From the NCBI GenBank assembly GCA_037447655.1, contig JBBHKE010001455.1, positions 137,868 to 201,867 on the forward strand: DNA of 64,000 bases. The letters are read 5' to 3'. A model generated the notes under the pieces. It was given only the letters and a program-made list of their open reading frames with translations. It made no database searches and was not told the origin of the DNA. The position numbers were made by a program, and so were the translations under genes. This DNA comes from Zygnema cylindricum. Its lineage: Eukaryota; Streptophyta; Zygnematophyceae; Zygnematales; Zygnemataceae. This document shows, in pieces, positions 12,193-26,202 of the stretch (within the stretch, counting starts at the first letter, position 1; every line of letters begins with the position of its first letter).

Positions 12193-12283
12193 CTTCTTCC
12201 CCGTTCTCTCCTTTCTTCCGCTTCTCTCCCCCTGCGATGCTGTCCATCGCCCTTTTCTTGCTCTCCTGGCGTCCAGACGTCAT
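12193..12283 (-). CDS. Candidate first coding exon of the Dicer-like gene
   Basis: An ATG at 12283 opens a short basic, hydrophilic reading frame (MTSGRQESKKRAMDSIAGG and onward) that stops at a GAAG/GTGAAG donor at 12193. It lies upstream of the helicase motif I exon, which needs two bases from a preceding exon to keep frame. This exon leaves only one base, so at least one further small exon must lie between, or the call is wrong. A short basic N-terminus before the helicase is common in Dicers. No other exon was recognised between 10983 and 12192. Confidence 0.3.
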
Positions 12284-13615
12284 GCAGACCGACGAGGTAA
12301 AAACAGTCAATTGGTGTGGACGCCCTAGCAGTCTATGGACGACATATGTCCGCCTTAAACTGGCCTTAAGCTGGTTGTTAGTACCCCTTCCAAGGTTCGT
12401 ACCCTTTCCAGTGAATGTGAGTTATAAGCCAACACAAATATCTTCCAGAGACATAAAACTCTACAATGTAGAATAGATGTGAGTTAACATCACCGCATTC
12501 AAATAATCCTGCTCATAAAAAAAGAAAATGCCAATTGTCATAGGTGCGCTAGAACAATAAAGATAATCAGTGTAGAAAAGTGAAGGGTTGGGAGTGATTG
12601 CGGTGACCTACCGAGGAGCGGACCGAGCGGTGCTGGGGCTCACGAGGACGACCTGGCTGGCTGCACGCGATGCATGGCGGTCATTGGCGTCATGCAGGAC
12701 ATGACTGGAGAGATGACTTGAGAGAGGCCTGCCGGACGCCTGCTTGCTTATTCGATTACTGCAAGATTTGTACGGCAAGCTTGGTACGGCGTACGGTAGA
12801 CGAGTTTTGACTTTTAGACGTTGACGCCTTTCGGCTGACCGTAGGACTCGGTCCACGTTTTGGACTTTTGGCGTGAAACCGAACCGAACCAAAACGATTT
12901 TTTCATAGTTCGGTTCGTAAATTTGTCTTTGTACGGCGTGTTTCGTTCAGACGAATTATTGCACCCGGTTTCAACCGATTTACGTTGCGGTCGTACTTTA
13001 GTGAAGTAACAGATGTCATTTCATTGCACGGTTGTTTGAAGTTTGAAGTTTGAACTTTTGAAATTTGTAAACCCGTTGAAGAATGTATTTGGCTATTTGC
13101 AAATCGATTTTCAGTGGAGGTTCAATCCGATTTGGGCCAAACCGAACCGAACCGAGTCGAATTTAACCGGGCCAAGTGCTGGAGACATCATCGTCATCAT
13201 CATCATCATCACAAGTTCAATACTGTACTTCGATCTCCACTATTGCGGTATTGCTACGTGGTGTAATGCCGTACCGGCTACCCAGACCAGCAAAGATCGT
13301 TTTCAGCTTCAGGAGTCAGGACACTTTGCTCCGCCATTGTCTGCTCTTCTTTGCTACTTTCTGGGCTCTCATTAGACTGACTAGCGGTCTCATCTGTATT
13401 TCCCCTTAACATCTTTCCCAGTGGAAGATCCGTTACACGGTCATCAAGAAGGCCGCCTTCTACCAAACTATTCATTCAACATGCCAGGCTGTAACTGACT
13501 GGCCAACTTCCACCTCGTCTATCCTTTATTGGTGTGGCTGGTCCGTGCGATTATTCGTACAGATTATCCTTTCAGATTACGGGAGTGCGGGTAACGTAAC
13601 TCCCTTCCCTCGTCT
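12284..13615. promoter_or_regulatory. Divergent intergenic region between DCL and the SEC23-type gene
   Basis: About 1.3 kb separates the putative DCL start from the SEC23-type ATG, and the genes face away from each other. No confident coding exon was found. An ATC trinucleotide run lies at about 13185-13212. The stretch 12600-12900 has higher GC and an open frame on the minus strand without recognisable protein features. Promoters for both genes are expected here, but no clear TATA box stood out. Confidence 0.45.
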
Positions 13616-16600
13616 ATGGCTGTCCGCTTCACTGTGGGGCAGTTTCCCCGTACCCCTGCCCTTCGAGACAGTTGTGGCCTCCCCTGGGCCTGTGTAGTCC
13701 AACCCTTCAATTTGGACGACAGTTCCTCCCTCCAATCCGCTGCTCCTCTTACACGTGCGGATGTCATTGCACGCTGTGAAGAATGTTTTGCGTACATCAA
13801 CGCCTACTGCACGCTGGAGCGGTACAGCTGGCGTTGTTCTCTCTGTGAGGCCGTCAACTCTTTTGCAGATCAAAACTACCAACGGTATGGGAACAAAGCG
13901 CGGATAATGGAGCTTCCGGAGATAGCGAGCACGGTGGTGGAGTTGGATGTGGCGATGGAGGAGGAGGAAGAGGGAACCATTGAGAGGTTAGGGCCAAAGT
14001 ATGATCTCTATAAACGGCCGGTGTATGTGGCAGCTGTGGATCTTGCGAGTTCGGAGGAGGTTTTGGAGCTTGTGAAAAGTGCTCTACTCGCGGCTTTGGA
14101 GGCTCTGCATCCATCCGCTCTGTTTGGACTTCTCACTTTTGGGCACAAGGTGTGAACACGGTGGGAGATTTTTCTGAAGAACTTTTTCTGAAGCGTCCAT
14201 CTGTCATGGTCGAGGAGGTCCTTTTTTGCATGTTTTTCAATTAGAAGCCAGAAAATATCTGCTGGTTTGAATAGACAAAAGAATTCAGGGGAGATGCATC
14301 AATGATAAGAGATTACCAGGCAAATTTGCATTGGGGAATTGATACTTGAGACAGGAAGTTACTTGAGGCAGAAATCATTCTTTGTTGATGGATTTTTATT
14401 TTGAGTCTAATGAATGGTTTGGTGATGTCGTCAAATTTATGGGAGCCGTTGTCTTCAATGTGAGAGGTAGATCCTTTTCATCTTTGCAAGTTAAATTATG
14501 ATCTGCATGAATGCTTTGACAACTCATTAACAAAGTTGATCTGTCTGCCATTGTTTTGGCACTGAATCGGGAAACTCTTCCAGGATGCTCTCTCCAAATC
14601 CATATGCCTCAAATTTTAAAAGCTTTTTCAAGGTTCTGAAGCATATGTATAGTTGAGACATGTGGTTAGTTCAATAAAACTGGCATTTAGCCCAGCCTAT
14701 TCCAGCAATTTGGTGGTGTTCATCAGAGTGACGCATTTGCAGGTTTGTACAATACCTGTTTCGATTGTATGTCAGTGAACGTTAATATTGTAGGTGAATG
14801 TTAAGCATTCATGGCAGAATAACTCTTTGATGTTTTGTCTTTCTGCCTGCTTTCTGTGGGTGGGGAATTCATGCGAGCAGGTGGGACTCTATGACGTGCA
14901 AGGCAGTATTCCAGTCGTGAAGTATGTCACGATCCCGGCTGGCAAGGATGCAACACTCCCAATGGAATTGGAAGACGTGATGCCTTTAGAGGTATGTGAC
15001 AAGGCCAGGGGACCATCTGGTATTCTTGATGGCGCTGGATCCATGGCATGTGTGAGAAAATCATCTGCACATGTTTTCAAGAAGTGAAGTTATGGGTAGT
15101 AGCTCGCCCATCTTTGAATCATTGACGTTCTTAGGGAAATTTGGAACCATGAGCAACCTTTCATGCCTTGGGGCACATTTTCCTAAAGTTTTCTGTTGCA
15201 TTCAAACAAATCTGAATTGTGAAGTTGTAGGTCACTGGCGTCTAGATTTCTCAATGGTAGCAGTTGTAAGTAGCGGGGCTAAGGGTGGATGCCTACCTCC
15301 ATACTATTGTGCATACTCATTATGCTCTGCAGTAAGGTTTGCAGAAAATGGTGTAAACCTAAATGAATTTTGAACTCTGTTTGTACATCAAAAAGTAACT
15401 GCGGCGATTGACTCGTGGAGAAGAGATCGCGATCATTTTTTGAAATGTCTGGAATTTTTGAAATTACAGGCGTCACACACATGTTAGATCTGTTGTTGTT
15501 TGTGCTTGTTTGGGTTGGCAAGTGCAATATTACAATGACACAAATCGTCTAAAGACAGGTATTTGTAATAAAAGATTAGTCTATTGCACAATCCTGGTAT
15601 TATGTATCAAGGCGAGTTCTTTAGTTTCCGGCTTTGGCATATTTGCAAGGTTGCGGCTTTTGTTGTTATGTCGGTTCAGTAGTTATAGTCAGTGTATCAA
15701 ACCGGGCAATTTAAACGTTGTAGGTATCTTATTTTTGCTATTCCGAAATGTTTGGAGGTTGTTGGTATCGCTTGCCGATGCCGTTACAATTTTGATGAGT
15801 GAACATGTGAAACACATATTTTTCTTGCCCCTGTGAGTACCAAAGCAAGACATAGAGTCAAAACTATGTGTCAATGGGAAGATGGCGGGAAAAGCTGCTT
15901 CAAAAGTGACTCTGGAAAGAGTTCAGTAAAACCCTACGAAGTTGAAGCTGTATTGATGGCAAATCCGCAATTGCTGTAAATTTCTTACCAGAACGACATG
16001 CAAACTAGTACTTGCCAGGTGTTGAATATTATACCGATTGTATCAAAATAGGTCGAATAAAATACAGTTACGATGGGCAACAGTGACGATTCGCTGATTT
16101 GTAATTCCAATACCTGGCTGGTAGATTCTGTTGCTTTTCTCTGGTGTTGGGAACTTGGGACCTTAATAATTGTTGTAGATCTCTGATGCTTGCATTTTGT
16201 TCTGGAATGCACTCTCCTCTCATGCACGTTAGAAGTCCTTTCATAAGATATAAGCTTTGTAATTTTACCTGTTATTAAGATGCAAATTTTGGCAGCGTTC
16301 AAGCCACAGGTATTATATAAATGAGATCTCTCAACTTTGTTAGCAGCTTCATCCTGAGGCTGGAGGGGGGTGTGGAAAGCTTAATCTGCATACCGTTCAT
16401 ACGTCAACTCTCAGTTTTTTAGTGGACCGTTTTGAGAGCAATACTCAAACACGTTTAGTTGCTTGTTGATGTCTTTCGACAGACATTGTTCATTTATAAT
16501 ATATAGATTGATCTAAACTTCTTGGAAAGGTCTGCAGCCTATGCATTTGGCAGACAAACTTCGAGGTGATCACTCAGGGGGTCTATGGCTGAGATCTTAA

Positions 16601-19600
16601 TTAGCAGGGATCATCTGAAATTAGCAGGTAAGGATTGAGTTAGGTGATCTTATAGCAAAGATTTATTTGCGCTAAGATGAAAGAAGATACGTTCATGGAC
16701 CTTGGCCGATGTTTTAATCTCAGAATTGGTGCAACAGGTTCTTCAACCAATGTTTGTGATTGCACTTGCTTTATTGGGAACTAAAAAGCATGAAATTTGC
16801 ATATGCTTGTTTGGAAAACTTTTCATTGGTTATCTTTCAACTTATATGTGGATTACAACAACAGCATTGTTCCAAACTTCACAAAAGACTTCATAATTGC
16901 ATCTGAGGTTGTTTCTTTTTTGTTTCTGCTTTTTGCAGGCGTTTCTTGCACCCGTCGACAAACACAAAGATCACATTACTGCAGCTCTTGAGACACTTAG
17001 GCCTGCCAACCAGTCAGAAACCGCCAGCTCAGCAGCCCCAGTGGATCGGGAGAATGGCCAGGAACCTTTGCAAGGAGATGGAAAACGGGGATTTGGGGTT
17101 GCAGTTGATGCTGTTCTAAGGTACTTTGGTGCAGAAGAAGGAGGCAGATTTGTTAGCGCACGGTTGTTTACGTTTCTTTCAGGACCTCCCAATTTCGGTA
17201 TAGGAAAGTTGGATGTAAGTAGATACAAGGTGCATTCTAGTGAGAATGATTCTGATCCAGCTAGCCTTCTTGTTGAACAGACTAGTTTTTATAAGGATAT
17301 GGCTGCTGCAGCAGTGCAGGCAGGGCTCTGTGTTGATCTTTTTGTGATTTCAAGTGAATATGTGGATCTCGCATCACTCAAGTTTCTAAGCGTGGAGTCA
17401 GGTGGGAGCCTTTTCCTGTACTCGAGCGCAGAAGAGGCTACACTACCTCAAGACATTTATCGGATGCTTAGTCGCCCTCATGCTTTGGGAGGACTTTTGA
17501 GACTTCGATGCTCTCCTGATTTCCGTCTTGTGCGAGCCTATGGCCACTTTTTCCCTGATGTGCAGTATGAGAATCTCTATCATATTATTTCATGTGACTC
17601 ATTTGATACATATGCCTTCGACTTCGAATTCAATGGCAATCAAGGTTTCAGCCGACAGTCAGAATCCCTTCCTGTGCTACAGTTGGCCTTTCAGTACACT
17701 GTGCTTGTTCCGTCTGAGAGAGAAGAAAACGACCACGAAGGGCAAGTGGGACTGGAGTTCTCTAAGTTGCATCTTTCAGAACCAGAGGATGCTGCAGCGA
17801 CCAGTAACGGTACAGAAGACGCTCAGCCGGGATATGTATTACGGAGGCGAATGGTGATCCGGACAGTGCAAGTCCCCGTCACAAGAAACGTCGAGGAGAT
17901 CTACGAGTCAGCAGATACAGAGGCCATACTGACTGTTCTCACCCATAAGGTCTCGATGCCCAGCCACATACATTACGCTTAACAGATTACTGCAATAGAT
18001 TTTGTATTCGCACCCTTTGCAGGAACAGCATCACTGACTCCTACGTGGTCCCGTGTGCAGGTTATCCTTGCGAGTTTGACAGAGAGTGTGGCAGAGGGCC
18101 GGCTTCTTCTGCAGGCCTGGCTCGTGATCCTGACTGCCCAGTACAACCACCATTTCCGTCTGGCGCAGTTTTCTGCGCCCCGCAGCGCCCCCATGCTCGA
18201 CGCTGCGTTCACACGCTGTCCGGCGCTGCAGCCAATCCCGCGGCTCGCATTTGCACTGCTGCGCAGCTCACTGCTTCGGTCGGGACGCGAGACCGTGCAT
18301 CCCGACACCCGAATCTACGTGCAGTGCCTCTACAGGTGAGCCAGACGACTGATGTGCAGTGTTGTCATGCATGAAATTAGTTTTATTTTCAAAAATTGCA
18401 GAATACCATGGAATCCATTACAAGCAATGAGGTCCCACAAGAACACATCTTTACTCGGTTCTGCCGGTTTCACGAATGTATCTGTACATGTTAGTGGCCG
18501 TATACAAGAGTAATAATGGCCAAGGCTAGTGTAGTTTTTGTTTAGGAGCTCTGTCTTGATGCATGCTTGCGATCTAGTGCAGTAGAGGCAAGTTGGGCAT
18601 TCAGGGGGGCGGTTTTGCGCCATCCTCAATGACAGGTTTGAGGAATTGGATTGGTTATTTAAAAGACTGTACCCATTTTTCTTCGAAACGCTTGGTCCAA
18701 TTCAGTTGACACAGAAAAATGGAGGAAGCCTGGAGAGGAAATATGGAAAAGCCATTCACACGAAGAAAAGCTTGGAAAGCTTTGGGGCTTGTTTGTGTCG
18801 TCTAGAAACTGTATAGAGACTCGGAAAAAGCATTTTCTGAAGCCTAAGTTCTGCTGATGTCATAATAGGATGATCTAATCCTGCGTAGGCGTGAGAAGTT
18901 TTAGTTTTGAATGGATTTCAAGCTCGCCAGACTAGTTGTCGATCTCTGTCCGGAAAATTAAAAATTCGGAATGAAAAAAGGTAAGATGAAAATTCTTGCT
19001 TTGTAATCATAACTGTTATGTGCTACAAAGTTTTTGCTGAACCTGTTGGAATACATGGAGATGACTTCAGTTGTAAAGAGAGTCCTTTACTGTTGTCTAA
19101 GGCATTAGCATCCTTGCTGTTAGCTGAACTCGTGAGTGGAAAATGCTTCTGCAGCTCTCTGGATCCAGCCTGTCTTCTTCGGGCAGTTTATCCTGTACTC
19201 TCGTCTTATTCTACACCGGACAAACTTGCCTTCCCCCGCCATTCATTGAGTCGGGCCGCACTGATCACCAGTGGGAGTCCAATTTTCCTCCTCGATGCCT
19301 TCACCATACTGATTGTTTACTATTCCCCAGCTGCGCCCCCCGACCTTCCCTTCCCACCGCCTCATAACAGTAGGGCCTCCGTTGCTGATCTGACTTTCTA
19401 GCTTGAAATTGTCCTTTCTATTTTATCTATTCAGCTCTTTCTCCCCTCCAGTCTCATTGCAATTTTTTTTCTTTTCAGTGTGCCCACAGCCGTGATGTAT
19501 TGCATTCTGTTTGCCAAGCATCATTAGGTGAGAAGCAACTTAAAGCAGTGAAACTTTTACCTTGACTTTTAAGGTTTCGACCAGACTACTTACTTTTTCC

Positions 19601-19846
19601 TACTTTCTCCTGGTTTGCTTGAACTTCTCAGCTTTGTTACGGAACACCATCAACCGACTGAAGCAAGATCGCAATATCACGCCCCGTCTTCTCATGATCA
19701 GAGGAGGATATGATAATACGGAACCATTTGAACGCTTTTTGATAGAAGAGCAAGATGTGGATGGACAAGCAGCAGGACAAGGGGCAGGTTTTGTGTCATT
19801 TTTGGAGCAAGTAATTGCAAATGATGCCCGCGAGTACATGAAATAG
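13616..19846 (+). CDS. SEC23-type COPII coat protein
   Basis: Predicted COPII inner-coat protein of the Sec23/Sec24 family, which binds the small GTPase Sar1 and shapes vesicles leaving the endoplasmic reticulum. Six exons join in frame: 13616-14149, 14881-14991, 16939-17949, 18061-18335, 19155-19369 and 19632-19846 (TAG), giving about 786 residues, a normal length. The start MAVRFTVGQFPRT fits plant Sec23-like N-termini. A zinc finger has Cys54, Cys57, Cys74 and Cys77. The trunk domain (YVAAVDLAS, LFGLLTFGHK), beta-sandwich, helical domain (exon 4) and C-terminal gelsolin-like domain (SGSPIFLLDAF, then PRLLMIRGG) follow in order. The third exon ends at an unusual GTCTCG donor and the fifth at GTAGGG, both of which keep frame. 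It resembles the divergent Sec23-like branch known in plants more than canonical Sec23, but that placement is inference. Confidence 0.92.
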
Positions 19847-22581
19847 AAGACGTCTAAGTGTGTGTATTCAGCAAACAACTATACAGTTGCATATGTTAAT
19901 GAACCCACCTGTTAGGTTTGATCTACACTTGCCCCACCTTATGTTCCCTGCTCCAAAGACAACGCCACCTGTAAACCGATTAGTGTCACAACCCATCCCA
20001 TTAAGTGTCACATGAAGGGCTTTGGGCCCGGGTTATAGCTCTTTAATCCGTTTATGATTTCGACAACCATTCTTTTCTCCTCAGGAATAATGAAAATGTT
20101 TTGTAGAAAGCTAAGTAACCAGCATACTTCACAGTGCTGTTTTTTGATTAGGATAAAAGCGCTTCATGAAATCGGCGTAGAAAGGTTTGTGTCACTTTTG
20201 ACACCTCAAATAGTGGATCAGCAGTCCCCAATCAAGTCTTCCTGCTTCAAAAGTGTATTCATGGCTGATATAGTCGCAAGGTTCTCTTTTGCCTCCACAA
20301 TGTAGGAGGCAGTATTTTAATAAAATTTTGTTACTTCAGAAGTTCATCCTATGGTGGGGATTTCTGTTTTATTCTTTTATAATCCGGACCTGTTGCATTA
20401 TATACATTGTTTATATGTTGTGTATTTGCAACCAATACACAGGTACATTGTGTGCATATTCTCAGCTGAAACGCCTCCAGAAGTCCCTACTAATTTTTGG
20501 AAGGCCCTAATTAGTTTATTTCTGCAGTAGCACAGGATGATGATTGGATTAAAAGTAGAATGGTGATTGACTTTGTTCTGTTTTTCTTTTTTTTTCTTTT
20601 TCCCTTTTTGTTGCAATTGATTGACACTCCAACTATATATCACTGTAAATTTATCAACAAAGAGGTAGATGAGAAAGTTTAGAAATTGACTTACAGGAAT
20701 TTAAGCAGAATGTAGTTTGGTCACCTTATTCACCTTTCATTACTTTTATTTTATCCCAGTTAAAGATTCTATCAATTTCTACACGACAGGATTTTTGGCT
20801 TATTTGTCCAAGAGGCAGGTTCGTTCAGCTTAATTCAAAGCAATATTGAAATATGCGATGGGCAAGGTGACAAATAATGTGCCAAACAATGTTATAGTGG
20901 ATATATTACCGGTGATAACGATTTATTGCAATGGAATTTATCTTACTAAGTAATTGGATAGCACGCACGATGAAACATATTCAGCAAATTGTGAACCATG
21001 TAGATCATTTTATCATTCCATCAAAAATTTTGCAGAAGAGATCTATTCAGGAAATTTATGCTCCAAAGGAGAAGACTTCATATCTTGATTATGATTAAAC
21101 CCGGATGGTCTTAAAAATAGGAAACATTTTGTAGATGTTGAAATGTGTCCTTTGCTAAGACAACAAATATCTGATTTTTTTTTAAATTGCTCAAACATAA
21201 CCATGCATATTATCAAAGGAAAATTACTATTGATTTAGTATACAAGTTAAATTATATTACAGAGTATTATAGAAATAATAAAACTTGGTATAGATACTTC
21301 TTTTGCGTGTGTGGTTGCTCTAATTCTTTCTATATTTACCTTGGAGTTGGTAAATGCTAAATTTGCAATTGTAACTTCGTTTATGGATAAAAGTAAATTT
21401 TACTATATCAGCAAATGTACTTTTTTGAAAATGAAAAGCAGGATAAATTAAAAAGCACGATGGTAAACCATCTGATCCCAAGTTATCTAATATTAATAAA
21501 CCATACAAAAGGGTAAAATTATTCAGGCACTCCAAAAAAAAGTTAAGTTATCGGCAGAAGTCTGCATGCAGCATATTTTTGGATTTGGCTTATATATGCT
21601 TAATCTTTTTGATTTATAACAGGTAGTTAGTTGTTACCTTTTAGTGGCTTTCAATCAGGTGAAGGTACTATAGGAGGCTTTGCCTTAGTAGTTGGACTTA
21701 ATATAGCAATAGTTGACTTTTTTAGATGAGCTATACGACAAAATTTTATAATCACTGTGGTAAGATTCAGATTGCTAAGATGAAGAAGAAAAAAAAAATG
21801 AAGTGAGAGAGTGACTTCTCTTCTGTGAGTAACAAGTGTGTGATTTGCTTGGTAAACCAGCAGGCATATCTTTACGTTCAGGTACTATGTGTAATGTAAT
21901 TTCACACAAAGCGTAGATAGAAAGGCCTGGAAACTATATGGGGGCAAGATAAATTAAAAAGCATTATAGCATTTGATGTAACATCACATCCATTAAGAAA
22001 AAAAAAAGGCCCCAGTTTCCAAACCTCTCTTTTGAGAAGCAGAAGGGGTCAATGTTAACATTGGAAAACCATCTGAAGATGCTCCGGGTATTTTCCCTCC
22101 ACTCATTGGTTTTCAAAAAATCTGTTGACAAAATCAACACTATCCTACACAAGAAATGCCAAGGAAAGGAGCTGAAACATGTGGTTGCTTCAAACATGAT
22201 GTACATACAACAAAGAAATAGAAAGAGTAGACGAAGGAAGAAGAACAAACACGGACCAATTTACAATGCCACAAGATGACATTTTGAACAGTTGAAATGC
22301 AACATCTTATCCTGTGTATGTGGCCAGGACTTATTTTGGAGTTCACATTTTAGCTCCTTTTTCATGCTAAAAAAAACTGGCACTGCTGCTGATCGCATTC
22401 TTTTTTGAAGAACACACAGACACAAATCTACAAGATATGCCGAACAATTTCCTAGCCATCACCGAGCCTCTAAAACACTTCACATCCTTCCTTTCTTCCA
22501 AACAAAAAAACTTTCGTAACAGTCCAAAAACGTTCAGAACAACATCAGCTGTGAGTCAGTCCAGTTTCTTCTGACTTTCAA
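19847..22581. other. AT-rich intergenic region between converging genes
   Basis: This 2.7 kb separates the 3' ends of the SEC23-type gene and the coiled-coil gene. It is AT-rich with homopolymer runs (for example at 20580-20610 and 21785-21800). I found no exon, RNA gene or clear mobile element. The polyadenylation regions of both genes must lie here. Confidence 0.6.
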
Positions 22582-25500
22582 TCAAACTCCTCTAGCAGCC
22601 CTTAACCTGAAAGGTTCCTTCAACTTCCCCTGGTCCGTTTCGCGCACAGTTTTGTCCAAAGCAGCTGCACTCCATTGCTTGGAATACAACGGACGTGACT
22701 TTGGAAGAGCCGACCTATTTTCACTTTCAATCAAAGCAGAAGCTGACGAATCCCGAGCCTTTCTTAACCCTGTTGCCAGCTGAGAAGCCCTTACCTTAGC
22801 ATTGGCCAAATCCTGCTGCAGTGCCGCCAGTTTCAGCCACAAGTGGCGATCGGCCATCGCCCCCGATACAGTAGAAAGAGGCTGAGAGGGAGCCTCGGCT
22901 GTAATCGGCTTGGGAGCCAATTGCGAACTAGTCTTTGATTCTTGTAAAGACAGGCTTCCATTGTCAAGCTCTGTGCCAGGAACAGCCCCTGATGCTGAAA
23001 TTTGTTTAGCATTGCTCTCTACCCTGCCTTCATTGCTCTTCTGGGCCTTGAAGTCCAGTCTTCTCCGAGCCTCTGCAACGCCCAATGGCACATCTCTTTG
23101 GTTGTCTACGCTGACACCACCTGCATGTTCCTGATTTCTGGCTTCAACGTTAGTATCTGCAGTCAGTTTCTGACTACATCTTTCCCCTTCACCGGCAGTC
23201 TCTCTCCTTGGAGAGGGAGGATTACCCAGGGCGATTTGTTCTGATCGGAGCCTCCCCTCCAACTGGCACCGAACTGCTAGTCTTTGGGCCTCAGTCCGTG
23301 CCGCCTTCTCTCTTGTATTCCACTGCTCAATCTCCAACATCGTCAATTTCGTGCTCTTTTCATATTTTTGAACTAAGGACTTCACAGACACAATGTTACT
23401 CGCATCTATCTTTGACTTTCCGTCCTCAAGCATCCGACCGACATCCCCTAACTCGGGACTAAAGAGTGGGTTGTTGTGTAGGTTCCCGGAATCTGTTTCG
23501 CTTCCCTCTACAGTCGCTCTCTCCATCGCCAGCTCTTGTGAAGTGGCCTTCGCCTGTTTCCTAAGTCTGTCAGCTTCCTGATCGATGGACTTGAGATAAT
23601 CCTCGTCAGGAGGTGGCATCTGACATTTCGGATGTTCACTGTCAGTCATATTCCCCCTTCTCAGAGTCGTCTTCATTTCCTCCCGCAAGACAAGCAACTC
23701 ATGAATCAACAGTTTGACCAACTCTTCCAATGATTTCTGGGAAACCAATTCCCGATTTTCTTGATGTTTTTCTCCACGAAGCAAACAAAACTCTTCCACT
23801 GCATCTGATAGAAGTGATCTTAGAGACTGTAACTCTCGCTGCAAATTTGCTAATTCCTTCTCGACTAAGGTATCCTTCTGATTCACAGCACTGGATTGCG
23901 CAGGATTGTTCCCTGGCTTCTCCTTTACATGACTCTGCCATGGCGCTTTCCGGTTCGGCAACAGTTTCCCCGGCTCGCTCCTCTCTGTAACCTGATCGCT
24001 TCCATTCGCCACTTCTACTTTTAGCTTTGAGGCTGCCACAAATTTCCTCAGCTCCTGCAGCTCTCTTTCAATTTCACATTTGGCTCCTTCTTTTGCCAAC
24101 AACATTTCGCGTGTGGTTTCCAACTCCTGCTTAGTCTGGGAAAGACATTCCTGTGCCGTGGAAGCCTTTGCAGCTTGTTCTCTTGCCAGTTTCTCCTGAT
24201 CTGCCAACTCTTTCTTCAACTTTGCCACAATCTCCATTTCCGACTCCATTTGTATCTGAAAAGCATGTGTCCTCCCTGAAGCAGCAACATCTGTTATGAC
24301 AACATCAGAGCTACCTGTCTGCTCCACTACATCACCTGATTTCGGCTCAGCCTCATTAATCACTTCTGGTGCAGATTCTTGTTCCATTGATTTTGCATGT
24401 CTACCTTCTACTATGTGCCTCCCTCTTTTATCCTCTTTCAAACTTCTTTGTTCCCCCAAGTTTCTGTGTCTCTCATTTCGCGAGGACAGCTCCATTTTTC
24501 TCAGCTCCTTCTGTAGTCTTTGTACCTCACTCTTCAACTGAACGACCTCATCAGAGTCAATGCCTACCTTTGATGATGTCGACATGTTTGCAGGAGAAAG
24601 AATTCCACTTGATGCTGAGGCTGATATTCCTGCTCCTGCCAATCTGGCAAACTCAGCTGATCCAATCAGCTGTCTTCGTTTTGCATGAAGCTCCTCTGAG
24701 AGCCGCAGAGTCATAGCCTCCAAAGCAGCCGCTCTGTTTTTTGCTTGATCACGCTCAGCTTCCAGTCGTGCAGATAAAGCCTGGTTCGCCAATAGTGCAG
24801 ATCGAGCTTCTTCCAAATGTAGTTGCTGCTCTGCTGAGAGAGGTGCATCGCCCAAAGACTGCAAGTGGAACAAATCATTGTCTTCCTCCTGCACAAAACA
24901 TGTGAGCTTAAAGACATAAATGAAAAGGTATAGTGCGTGCAAAACAAAGATCCTAGCCTACGTGATCAGTAAGTAAAAATTCACCATAAAAAGTACCAAA
25001 AGGCAACAATAATCTGAGAAAGAAATCTTGCTTTTCAATCATATAACACGGTTATATCAGCGTCAAAACTTCTCTACTACTTCAGTGTATTTACAAAATC
25101 GTGCATTAGAACCAAGACCATTATACTGCAACAATGAATATTATTTACTCAAAGTGTTATTCTGTGCATGTCCGTGATAAAGCTGGACCTAAAAAAGGGA
25201 CCTGAGAGGCGTAATTTCTCAATCAGGATACAAATTTAGAAAATCACTCACAGAAACGAAAGACCAATAATTTTCATAAAAACTCAAACGAGTCGTGTGT
25301 AAAGGAGCAAAACATGAGGCAGTTGCTGTACTTACTCCATGCTCTCTAGTGGGAACTGCCCGAGGAATCTCATGGTGCATGGCAAGTTGGTAAGCTTCCT
25401 CCAGAAAATCGTCCAGGCCATCGTCTTCTTCCTCTTCGTATTCTTCCTCTTCTTCCTCTTCTTCCTCTTCCAAATCTTCGGGGGCCGGGTGTAAAACCTT

Positions 25501-26202
25501 GGGGTTCAACGATTCTACAAATTCCGCCCCCTCTTCCTCTGCCTCCACTCGAATAGAAATGCCCTGAGAAACGATAGAAGTATCACGCAGGTCAGCCCCT
25601 TCATTCTCTCTTGGACTTAACTCCCCTTCTTCTCCTCCAGAAGACGATCCCGCCTTAGTGGCCATAATTTGCAATCCACTGCTACTCACAATTCCCTGTT
25701 CTTCCTCCATATCGTCGCTTTCAAATTCTACGCTATCCTCCTCTTCCTCCTCCTCCTCCTCGTCAGTGTCACTCTCCAAATCACTTCTCGCCCTCACTCG
25801 CGGCCGTACTGGATCAACACCCGAATTCTCCCAATTCTCGTTTGCAATTATTTTAGGGTTGTCGTCATCGCCATCTAGAACTAAGAGTCTACTGGCAGAT
25901 GTATCTCTCCTGTTCTTTTTCTTTTTGCCGTCTCGGTCAGGCACATAGTAGTCGTCGTCTTTCCAATCCTTCTCAGAAACGCTCAAGGCGGGATATCGAT
26001 CAACAGAACCAGCAGTCTCCATGTTGGCCACATCTGAAAAACCTGACTCTACTGCTTCTAATTTGAATCTTCCTTCGACACTTTCCTCAGCGTCATTATT
26101 TGAAAAAGTAGCCAACTTTGCCAAACCATTTGTGTTACCTGCAGAAACCACAGCCTTCACATCTTCATCCCGCCAAGTCACTTTCGCTGCAGGAGCATCC
26201 AT
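22582..26202 (-). CDS. Acidic coiled-coil protein of unknown function
   Basis: I do not recognise this protein. Two exons, 25336-26202 and 22582-24888, join in phase 0 through a GGA/GTAAGT donor and a TGCAG acceptor, giving about 1057 residues. The N-terminal third is highly acidic, with several runs of glutamate (near residues 150-160 and 240-265), a short KKKKNRR basic patch near residue 95, and an FLEEAYQLAMHHEIPRA helix-like end. The second exon begins EEDNDLFHLQSLGD and is dominated by heptad-type coiled coils (for example near residues 315-385, 420-450, 535-605 and 665-720), with polar linkers between. There is no signal peptide or membrane segment. A scaffold or tethering role is possible but not shown. 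It is transcribed away from the GBP-type gene from a shared promoter region. Confidence 0.85.

Noticed and set aside
11873-12310. Long open frames made of proline/serine/leucine or glutamate/arginine over the GA tract.
   Set aside because: They are translations of a microsatellite and have no domain content.
12608-12892. Minus-strand 94-codon open frame with basic composition between DCL and the SEC23-type gene.
   Set aside because: No recognisable motif, no clear splice context, and arginine/serine-rich composition typical of chance frames in higher-GC DNA.
13176-13409. Plus-strand open frame starting with a serine run upstream of the SEC23-type gene.
   Set aside because: The serine run is the ATC microsatellite, and the frame has no link to the SEC23-type start.
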